Shown here: positions 57,101-64,000 of the stretch, piece by piece | How the letters are laid out: each line of letters opens with the position of its first letter | Position numbering within the stretch: the stretch's first letter is position 1 | Assembly: GCA_964030475.1 (NCBI GenBank) | Contig: CAXIPT010000006.1 | Coordinates: 3,941,938-4,005,937 of the forward strand | Source: Tethya wilhelma | Lineage: Eukaryota; Porifera; Demospongiae; Tethyida; Tethyidae | Length of the DNA stretch: 64,000 nucleotides | Reading direction: 5' to 3' | Notes under the pieces: model-generated | Database searches by the model: none | Seen by the model: only the letters and a program-made list of their open reading frames with translations | Told to the model about the DNA's origin: nothing | Program-made: the position numbers and the translations under genes

Positions 57101-59912
57101 AAAGCAGACTATCAGTTTGGTCTTATACATATTCGAGTTTTCTTGCTTAGTAAACATTGCATGAGCTAGTAAGTGAGAATATCTCTTAGTTTCATATCTC
57201 GGAAATGCAGTTCGACCACCAAAGAACATAGAAGCAGCAACTAATCCGATAGGGATAGGATGAAAATATCTTTTAGGAGTTGTACTCACTTCAAATGTAT
57301 TTTCCAAAAGAAGACCACAGTGTGGGACATTTATATCGCTCCCTGGTTTTGGTCGTACAGCAACAAACTTTACAGTACTGGCTTTTTTTACACCACATGT
57401 AAAAGTAGATTCTTCGTCTTTTAAAATTATAGAATAGACAGGATTTCTTTCATTTGCTTTTATATCATCTTCAGAATGAATTACCAATTTAAGTGGATTC
57501 TGAGAGAAGTCTTGAGGATCATCTAGATTCAATCCCTCGATAGCTTGAAGGACTGTTCTTAGAGACATTTATGAAAAACTTAGTACAGCACTGAACTTGA
57601 ATTGCCAAGTAGTCGCTACAATTACATAAAAGCTTTGTACAATGAGACATCTAATGGAGCAAATCATTTGTAGCTCATAACTATAAAGACTAGATAATAA
57701 CATCTAGTCACTATATTTGTCAACGCAGGGAGAGACCCTGGGGGTTACCACACCCTGTACACATACCAACCCACACAGCTATGATAAGTAATTGAAAAAG
57801 GAATGGCTACAATAATGGTTATAATGACTATTTCTTATAAGGATAAAAGTACTAGTACTCAAAAAACACTGTATACAATTAAGTATGTAACTTAGCTTAC
57901 CAAACAGCAGTTGGACAGGAAGGATCTCTAGAACGTCAGTTTGTTGGTCTTCTCTCAGCTGTTGTACTCGAGCATCTTCCCTGAGCTGATGGATGTGGCC
58001 ATTCACTTCCAGCAACATCTGAATCAATATCAATATCAATATCAATATCTGAATGATTCTTCAGTCGAAATCAAAATAAATCAAGAGTGCATGAGCACAG
58101 TGTAACTTGGAATCACACCAGCATACCTCTGTGAGAATTGGCTTGCAGCCTTGGAATCCTTTACAAACGATAAATCTTTCTGAAGAAGTGGGAGAAGAGG
58201 TTATCGGCTTCAGAATAGTTACCTGAAAGAAAAGTTGAGTCGAGAAATTCATGTAATACTGATACTGTGATTATGAACAATTCCCACTCATTATATTGTG
58301 CAATCGGCTGGCTAGCTAGAATCACAACATACCGTACCTCATCAAAGATCTTGTACATAAGATATAACATGCCGGCACTAAATCTCGTCATGAGCTCATA
58401 GACACGGCAGATGTACACACCACCAACACCAAGAATCTGAACACAACATAACAAGTGTATGAATGCAAGCAAGTATAATAATTGAATGTGCATAAGAATT
58501 GTAACAATAATATTATCAATAGTAAATAATAGTACCAAGGCCACTCCCCCTTGTAGTATTACTATAGCTGGGAGGAGCCTTGGAAGGAAGCTATAGCTAT
58601 GTATGTACGTTTAAAAAAAGATTTGTTAAAACTTACTTTGCATGCACATATGAACTGGGAGAGGAGAAATGTTTTGGCAACGTATTCTGAGTAACCAGGA
58701 GGGTGGGCTCCAAATGGAATGGCAGGTACATCGGCAATGACCATGTTGACACCTTGCAAGCAATAGTTCTTCACTCCAGCACACAGACTGTACACAAATG
58801 GAGCAAACAGACGTGACGACCCTTTACCAAAAACAACAAATTACTCCATGTACACCAGAGGAGGTTGCAAGCAATGAGGTACACTGAGTCATGCAGCCAA
58901 TCTTTGATTCAGCAAGTTTTGCGAAAACAGACACGAATATAGTACAGGGAGAAAAATTGCTGACCAAGCAGAAAAAGGATTGCTGACTCAGCACCTCTAT
59001 TCACCTCCTCTCAGTCTGACAATATACACAACAATGATTATTCCAATATCTAGTAAATACACACAAGACAAACAACTACAATGTCATAGATACAATGTGA
59101 TTACAACAAGCTACAAGCTGGTAAACCTCTTGATGGTGGTGTTGTCACAGATGTCCACTCCATGGTGGGGTCCAAGCACTTGGAATGTCTCCCAGGGGGC
59201 CAGCTGCTCCATGGGATGACCAGGTCCCAGTTTAGGACTCTCCACACGAACCATCCCCCAACCCTAAAGAGAGAGAGACGAGGAATGGATGATAGATACA
59301 CTAAAAGATATGGTGATAGTAAGAACGCCAGATAACATGGTCAAGTTCGCCCAGGTGTACAGTAAAGTATTTAGAAAGTAAAATGTACAAAGATAGAATA
59401 GCATACCTAAAACCAAAAGCATGCAGCAAGCCAGTTAATTATTTATAGAGAGACTCAGAGAGAGACAACATGAAAATCATTGAGAAAATTTTTGAGATCT
59501 AGCTGGAATTCGAACCCAGGTCTTTAAATTCATGAATGACATTGTATTGGTTCTCTTTCAAGCAAGCTTATGCAGTAAATCCATCAGCTTACCTTGATCA
59601 GATGCTGCCTCTTCCAGTAGACATAGTGAGAGAAGCCACTTGGAGCTCCAACCAGATCCATCATCGTCATGGTACCATCAAACTCCACCTACAGAAACAG
59701 AAATCATCAGACTGATAAAAAAATTTTAAGACAGATTACACACACAGGCACACAGCCTGATTTGGTCTATGGTGGAGATACTACAAAAGCAGGTGCAGAG
59801 TTTATAGGGTCACTTGTAGTAAACAGGTGTCTACATTTGTTGTCATGGTAACAGTTTTTCAGCAATTAAGTACATCAATGGGTCTCCAGTAGCAACCACA
59901 AATGGACCAGCT

Positions 59913-59952
<40 letters not shown>

Positions 59953-60260
59953 TCACCATACATACATTTGTCGTGAACCCCACTAGCTGGTCGAGGGCTG
60001 CAAAGTTGAGTGCATCTTGTCCGAGGAAAAAGGGAGGGTCTCCGCTCAAGAGGGCGTGGCCTGGTGTCACATGACTCGAAATATCTGCATGCTCATCGAC
60101 ACGATCGGCTTGCATAATCTGTGATGCATCAAACAGAAAATTGATTGTGAGTAAATGTTGACGGTTCGTACTACAACACACACATGCGTGCACCTGTGCT
60201 TCCTCTAATGCCTCTGTAAGACGCTTGAGGACTTCTTGACGACAGAATCTAGAGTTTGTA
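53752..60260 (-). CDS. unidentified multi-exon gene with nested genes in its last long intron
   Basis: The family was not recognised. Exons (- strand, 5' to 3'): 60195-60260 (NSRFCRQEVLKRLTEALEEA), about 59970-60120 (DPPFFLGQDALNFAALDQLV), about 59860-59910 (FVVATGDPLMYLIAEKLL), 59593-59690 (DLVGAPSGFSHYVYWKRQHL), about 59120-59263 (WETFQVLGPHHGVDICDN), 58637 to about 58820 (AIPFGAHPPGYSEYVAKTFL), 58338-58436 (GVYICRVYELMTRFSAGML), 58127-58222, 57901-58019 (VNGHIHQLREDARVQQLRED), 53888-53988 (EEQFHRYLTQSNERIAKHR) and 53752-53832, ending LLEILQLTEMPQ. Phases agree from 58436 to the stop. No signal peptide or classical domain was seen; the C-terminus is helical and charged. The last two exons also occur at 55222-55322 and 55086-55166 through the false duplication. 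The 5' end is uncertain. Confidence 0.65.
54222..54904 (-). pseudogene. duplicate 3' part of orphan gene 1 (assembly duplicate)
   Basis: The 205-codon frame (54222-54839) is identical to the C-terminal three quarters of the protein at 55558-56376 and is cut off by the N at 54905. It has no start of its own and represents the second haplotype; it is not a paralog. Confidence 0.9.
54905..54905. other. contig join (single N)
   Basis: The sequence restarts at 54906 inside SKI3 exon 1 (equal to 53572). Confidence 0.93.
55422..55460. repeat. (CA)n microsatellite, allelic to 54092-54122
   Basis: Interrupted once by CG; longer than its counterpart by about 2 bp net. Confidence 0.9.
55558..56376 (-). 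CDS. orphan intronless gene 1 (nested)
   Basis: Not recognised. Intronless, 272 residues from ATG 56376 (MASNTSETDSLAF). It has no signal peptide or membrane segment, so is probably cytosolic. An N-terminal beta-rich part (KIKIRC, WKCQVKGGSTLSFVAVKS, FGVMARNTFSLSGDE) is followed by a helical C-terminal part (LRKPFDMDWSKHH, MTNCALCASKMFITLV, FGQLGFQDMATKYRKDL). The same order appears in orphan gene 2, so the two are paralogs. It lies between exons of the unidentified gene, same strand. A Lys-rich stretch with PPPSDPTDAKATST (about 120-140) is probably a flexible loop. Confidence 0.75.
   Translation of the reverse strand: MASNTSETDSLAFKLSELEISKDKRIVKIKIRCADEISLDKDDPLHTVLIGKWKCQVKGGSTLSFVAVKSTQRPDLPPHFGVMARNTFSLSGDEIEGTQEFSYFLGCAEFFKKKVKQPPPSDPTDAKATSTSKETEDAVTFATMYVFSFCKDRAAIFEDIRSLHPTYQGAAEIQSEEARSDLSLPDVMKPVIAELRKPFDMDWSKHHLDPQGSSKTEEKMTNCALCASKMFITLVANEERERAVTSLTEVFGQLGFQDMATKYRKDLIGSAL
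56744..57568 (-). CDS. orphan intronless gene 2 (nested), paralog of gene 1
   Basis: Not recognised. Intronless, 274 residues starting MSLRTVLQAIEGLNLDD. It aligns with gene 1 across its length: STVKFVAVRPKPGSD with STLSFVAVKS, CGLLLENTFEVS with FGVMARNTFSLS, IQKPFDQAWGKH with LRKPFDMDWSKH, YTNCALFAWQIFYAL with MTNCALCASKMFITL, and LDKYLDVL at the end. Identity looks low (perhaps a quarter to a third), so the duplication is old. It has the same nested location and strand as gene 1, and two intact frames suggest selection. Confidence 0.75.
   Translation of the reverse strand: MSLRTVLQAIEGLNLDDPQDFSQNPLKLVIHSEDDIKANERNPVYSIILKDEESTFTCGVKKASTVKFVAVRPKPGSDINVPHCGLLLENTFEVSTTPKRYFHPIPIGLVAASMFFGGRTAFPRYETKRYSHLLAHAMFTKQENSNMYKTKLIVCFCSSVEAAFKELQSVGRPYADANRAQSRGWTTVMPSNQLVKHLKDEIQKPFDQAWGKHLTDKMEVSGDSYTNCALFAWQIFYALAPKDDKEETAVKGIKGVFSELDLTSVLDKYLDVLR
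57569..57900. other. intron of the unidentified gene upstream of orphan gene 2
   Basis: Contains the promoter region of orphan gene 2. No other feature seen. Confidence 0.4.
58540..58597. repeat. hairpin-like element
   Basis: CCAAGGCCACTCCCCC faces GGGAGGAGCCTTGG, an imperfect hairpin resembling the core of the 50212-50292 element, in an intron. Confidence 0.5.
59490..59560 (-). repeat. tRNA-derived SINE-like fragment
   Basis: On the - strand it reads CCTGGGTTCGAATTCCAG then CTAGATCTC, matching the tail at 50640-50705. The 5' half retains a weak tRNA-like CATTCATGAA segment. Confidence 0.5.
59911..59951. repeat. (CA)n microsatellite
   Basis: CA run in an intron of the unidentified gene. 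Confidence 0.95.
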
Positions 60261-60357
60261 ACCTGAAGGTGAGGGAGGACAAAAAAAGGAAGCTTCTTTG
60301 AACACATTTGAAGTATTGGTAGATATTCGTATTAAATTCCCAACTATACAGATATAT

Positions 60358-60523
60358 TACTGTATAGCGGGTAAATTTGGCCAGCTTAATATTTGGTGAA
60401 TTTGCATTTTAGCATGATTGGCAATTTAATTCAGCATACTGCATTGTTTATATGCGCATGTGTGTGTATAAAACTGTTTAGTTTAAATAATTCACCAATC
60501 ACCGAATTTACCCACTATACAGT
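60358..60523. mobile_element. MITE-like element, GTATAG/CTATAC family, 166 bp
   Basis: TACTGTATAGCGGGTAAATT at the left end is matched in inverse by AATTTACCCACTATACAGTA at the right. The internal TTTGCATTTTAGCA and CTGCATTGTTTATATG are shared with 63196-63382. No coding capacity. Confidence 0.8.
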
Positions 60524-60766
60524 ATAGAGTGACTGCTATAATCAAACATACATAGCACCAATGGGATATTAATTATCTTCTGCAATGATTAAGTAGCCCC
60601 TATAATAATTTTAATAATCACCAATTAATGTAGTGGATTAAAATTTCTATCAAAACAGTCAAGAGAAGAGTATAATTCATGATGAGAAAAGATAAAACAG
60701 TGAAAATAATAATAAAGAGAAAATGATTCAAACACACACACACACACACACACACAAATTGATAAA

Positions 60767-61691
60767 CTAGAGGCGTGTACAGTAGAAGGGGTTGGGAGGC
60801 GGGTACTGGTGAGAGCCCTGCGTGAACTGGTAGAGCTGGGAACAGAACGTCTCTATGTTTGATAGTCTCTGAACGATGAGATTCTGATTCCGCTCGATCC
60901 TGCTCATCTGCTCCTCCAACTTGTGGACTCTTGAGTCAATGCCCATGATGGTGATCTCCAGTAGCAGAGGATCTGAGGGTGAAAAGAACAAGAAACAAAG
61001 TTGTTATCTAACATAAGTTGTCATGATAGTAGAAATAGCACGTCAGCTTTATATTTGTGCCTGAAATTGAAGCCACCTAAAAATAGTAGTAACTGGAACA
61101 TAAAACTGAAGGCTTCAAACAGGAATTTGATGCAATCTAAAGTCCATCTGGTTTAAGAATGCCGCCAGAAGTGAAATAATAAAGACCAGGGAGAACAAAC
61201 GCTTTACAATGGTACTTGAAATTTTGAAATAGGTTGGATAATAAGAAAAAAGTAACTGTTATTCGATTTTTTTCTACCGGCATTCTCAACCAGCTGGACT
61301 TCAATCAATAAACTTGGACTTTACAGTATACTTACTATAGATTGTTACCTGAATCTGATATCATCTTGGCCGGGCTGGGGTCCCCTCCACTGCTCCCTCC
61401 ATGGACCCCACAGTTGCTCTGAGGACTCTCGGCAGCAAAGGTGTTATTGCTCATCTTGTACCAGTCATCCACAGGGGTGGGAGGACAACTCAGGCAGTGA
61501 TTTTGCAGCTGGGCCTGTGTGAGGCCTGTACGCTGATGATGGTGGTGGTTGCTAGTGACATTGGAATGGGACAGAGGACTCTGTATCGGATGTGGCTGAT
61601 TCGTGGGACTGATTCCCATTCCATTTTGTACCGGAAGTGTTGGTTTCATAGGACTCATTCCCATTCCATTATTTATTAGGTGTGCCGGTTT
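60767..61691 (-). CDS. 3' part of an unidentified gene: low-complexity region plus C-terminal coiled coil
   Basis: Two exons, about 61352-61691 (cut by the contig join) and 60767-60973, joined in phase (SDSG to DPLLLEITIMG). The first encodes a Pro/Asn/His-rich disordered stretch with a repeat (NGMGMSPMKP, then NGMGISPTNQ) and a HHHHQR run. The second encodes a helix with coiled-coil spacing (VHKLEEQMSRIERNQNLIVQ) and ends PPPNPFYCTRL. A C-terminal multimerisation coil of a channel or scaffold is possible but unproven. The 5' end is missing beyond the N at 61692. Confidence 0.6.
61001..61350. other. intron of the preceding gene
   Basis: Lies between the two coding exons. No other feature seen. 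Confidence 0.4.
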
Positions 61692-61692
61692 N
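61692..61692. other. contig join (single N)
   Basis: A - strand gene is cut on the left and a + strand transporter gene on the right, so sequence is missing or misordered here. Confidence 0.8.
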
Positions 61693-63650
61693 AATGCCTT
61701 AGGTGGTATTGGTGCATTTGTCCTCTCTGTGTTCCACAAGTTGGAGAGCAGTGAACGGTTCAGGTGGAAGTGGTTCAAGAAGACTGCAGAGGATGATTAT
61801 GAGGATATCAATGTTAGTTTTACTAATGTTAATATCTTGTAGTTTATTATTTATATCTCTGTGGTAACTTCCAGGAGGCAGCTGGCAGAGATGAAGAGGA
61901 GAAGATGGCCTACGAGCATGGGTAATGCATAGAAAATAAATAATCCATTCTTAGAAATTTAATAATCCATTCTTTGAAAGTTTAATCTGCTTGTGGTGTT
62001 AATCTTGTAAGACTGTCTTTGTGTTGTAATCCTTCTTTTTTTTTTTTTTTTTTTCCTTCTTTGGCCATGCACACAGAAACAGGAACTGTGTGACAAGGTT
62101 CTTCAACTGGATGTACCCTCCTGGAGGTGGAGAGGAGAGGCTCATTGATACTGCAGCTCTTGGCATCCTCATCCTCTGGACAACATGGTATTACCTGTGT
62201 AGTCAGTAGCATACTTTATCGGTTAAGATTTCACATATCTGTATGCACACTTATAATAATACCTATTTATTAGTACTAGTATCAGCATTGTATTCACTCA
62301 CATGTCTTGTTCTATATATGCAGGTTTGCCTTTAATGCTGGTTCGGCAGAAAGCATATCAGGTGTGATTCTGTGTTAAGGAAACCATTGTTATATATGTA
62401 TACAAGGAGTGTGGCTCACTTCGCTCGCCACGCTCCTTGCTTGTGTATGAAGCTTACTGATGTTTACTGCCATAGCTAGATGCATGCAAGCACATGCATC
62501 TGCATAGTAATAACTGGGCAGTCATCAGTGAAAGATAACCATGCATGCATGCGCTATGCATGTACTGCTCCTTGGCCAGCTCAGCAATTTACCTCAGTAC
62601 GTGACGTCACGGACGACCCTTTTCCGACTTCCGCCATTTTTGCAATTAGCTGGCAAAGAAATTCGTTATCTGGCTAGCTGTGTTTCGTGTACAGCGACAG
62701 AAAAGCAGACTTCTAGAAGCGAAAGCTCTCCCCTCGCTATGCTTCTTTTGTGAAAGATTGGCTTCTCTATCACGCTTCTTTGTCGGATACGGATGCCACT
62801 GGTAAGGCTTGTCAGCGATCTCAAAAAAAGTTAGCCATACTTGTAGCGCCTACCATTCTACATTAGGCTTGGACTATCTAAGCTAGCCCTCTAGGCATAC
62901 TTTTCATAGTTTGAATTTTTCACAGTCCAGAGAAAAAGTAGCATTTTAGCTCGAGGTTGCATCACTTCCGGTGACCTTCCGTTACACACACACACACGGA
63001 CACACACAACTTTGCTTATAATATGATATTTAGCTGACAGCCTATAAAGCTGACATAGTTCCTGTAAACAGGGAATTCACCTGTGGTTTGGGTAGTAGAT
63101 AATGGTTAATTTACAAAAAACTATAGTTTGCACTTTGGAAGATAGTAGCTTCTGTTTGGTACATTGTATGATTATCAATAATATTAAATTTTAGGTACCG
63201 TATAGCAGGTAAATTTGGTGGGCTTAAAATTTGGCGAATTCCCATTTTAGCATTATTGGCAATTTAATTCCCACACTGCATTGTTTATATGGGCACACAT
63301 GCATACAATACTGTTTGGCATTTTTTATTTTGGCAATTTGAAGAAGAATTCGCCAATTTACCAAATTACCCGCTATACAGTAGTTCCATTTACCCATGCA
63401 TGCCTATATTTGTTATGCAGGAAAGAAAACCCATGCTGCTATTGGTCGTATTGCTCTCACGATGTGCCTGGTTGCGGCCAGTGCTGGGGTCACTCAGACC
63501 TGTGTCTCTGGACTGGTCCAGTTTTTCAAGGGAGACGAGACGTTCAACCATAATGAAATAGCCAATGCTGTCATCGGAGGACTGGTGGCCGTCACAGGAT
63601 GCTGTCCATTCGTCCAACCAGAGTGGGCCATTCTTATCGGAGGTAAGTGA
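61693..63650 (+). CDS. ammonium transporter (AMT family), central exons, partial
   Basis: AMT channels are 11-helix membrane proteins that conduct ammonium or ammonia. Exons: 61693-61809 (ALGGIGAFVLSVFHKLE, the HxxGG helix end, then a Lys/Arg/Asp loop), about 61875-61920 (EAAGRDEEEKMAYEHG), about 62076-62188 (LIDTAALGILILWTTW), about 62324-62361 (FAFNAGSAESIS, the AMT FGFNAGSA signature) and 63420-63642 (GKKTHAAIGRIALTMCLVAA, then VIGGLVAVTGCCPFVQPEWA). Junctions are GT-AG and in phase. The donor GTAAGT follows LIGG. The 5' half (helices 1-5) lies beyond the N at 61692, and the 3' exons are beyond the window or misplaced. Confidence 0.85.
62403..62440. repeat. short hairpin in an AMT intron
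   Basis: CAAGGAGTGTGGC faces GCCACGCTCCTTG around CTCACTTCGCTC. Confidence 0.6.
62450..63190. other. AMT intron without further genes
   Basis: Contains a short CA tract at 62986-63008. Small open frames (62480-62760) show no protein similarity that could be recognised. Confidence 0.4.
63196..63382. mobile_element. MITE-like element, GTATAG/CTATAC family, 187 bp
   Basis: TACCGTATAGCAGGTAAATT at the left and AAATTACCCGCTATACAGTA at the right form the inverted ends. It lies in an AMT intron, 37 bp before an exon. Confidence 0.8.
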
Positions 63651-63654
63651 GAAA

Positions 63655-63850
63655 TCTTGAGTTATAACTCAAACGTCAATGCAGTTATAACTCAGACGTC
63701 ATATGGTTATAACTCATAATAATTATTATAGTTACAACTCAATTATTGACACGTTTATAACTCAAATATTCAGTTATAACTCAGACATAGTAATACTTAT
63801 AACTCAGATGTCTAAGTATTACGTTATAATTAAACATGGTAATACTTGTA
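63655..63850. repeat. degenerate tandem repeat with GTTATAACTCA core
   Basis: About eight spaced copies of GTTATAACTCA or close variants, often followed by GACGTC-like bases, begin right after the AMT exon donor. Confidence 0.8.
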
Positions 63851-63904
63851 ACTGGTTAAGTGTATTCATAATGGGTACCTACAAATGCATTATACAGTAC
63901 TCAC

Positions 63905-64000
63905 CGTTATCTTCTATCACCTTGGCTGTGTCATTGAGTACAGTCTTGACCTTCACGATGGAGCGAGGGTCTTTCCAGTCCATGCCATGTGGTAAGGTCG
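63905..64000 (-). CDS. exon of an unidentified gene, partial at window edge
   Basis: An open reading segment on - encodes HGMDWKDPRSIVKVKTVLND then TAKVIEDN and ends at a consensus donor (GTGAGT at 63899-63904). The family was not recognised. It runs off the window. Its opposite orientation to the AMT exon just upstream implies a convergent neighbour or another join. Confidence 0.55.

Noticed and set aside
57579..58252. Assigning the unidentified gene to a WASH-complex, WAVE-complex or similar family
   Set aside because: Remembered family features did not match the exons seen, so no name is given.

Overview
The window is animal nuclear DNA, most likely from a sponge or another early-branching marine invertebrate. 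The evidence is short GT-AG introns, many microsatellites and foldback repeats, tandem arrays of intronless genes, and a clear metazoan SKI3/TTC37 gene. The species assignment is inference. Five N tracts mark contig joins: single Ns at 9428, 23743, 54905 and 61692, and a 25-N gap at 29125-29149. At least two single-N joins carry false duplications.

Layout. 1-1500 is repeat-rich. 1544-6135 holds five intronless sigma-class glutathione S-transferase genes, two on - and three on +. 6160-27573 is a + strand array of GT14 (core-2/I-branching beta-1,6-GlcNAc-transferase-like) genes: three intact, one truncated and two decayed, plus an assembly duplicate. They share an untranslated first-exon module and are riddled with foldback elements and a 5'-truncated LINE at 18500-20157. 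27747-53582 is one large - strand gene of at least 35 exons for the Ski-complex TPR protein SKI3 (TTC37/SKIC3). Inside its introns lie a + strand GT14 gene (30591-31895), a tRNA-Met (29503-29575) and, in one 13-kb intron, seven same-strand intronless P-loop GTPase genes (34212-46643). 53752-60260 is an unidentified multi-exon - strand gene whose C-terminal intron holds two intronless genes of an unrecognised ~273-residue family. 60767-61691 is the 3' part of another - strand gene. 61693-63650 is the middle of an ammonium transporter gene on +. 63905-64000 is one exon of a further - strand gene.

The organising theme is lineage-expanded intronless families (GSTs for detoxification, Golgi glycosyltransferases, AIG1/GIMAP-like GTPases, an orphan family), several of them nested in introns of slowly evolving housekeeping genes. 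The GTPase array with its Cys-rich C-terminal domain, and the orphan pair, are the best candidates for something undescribed.
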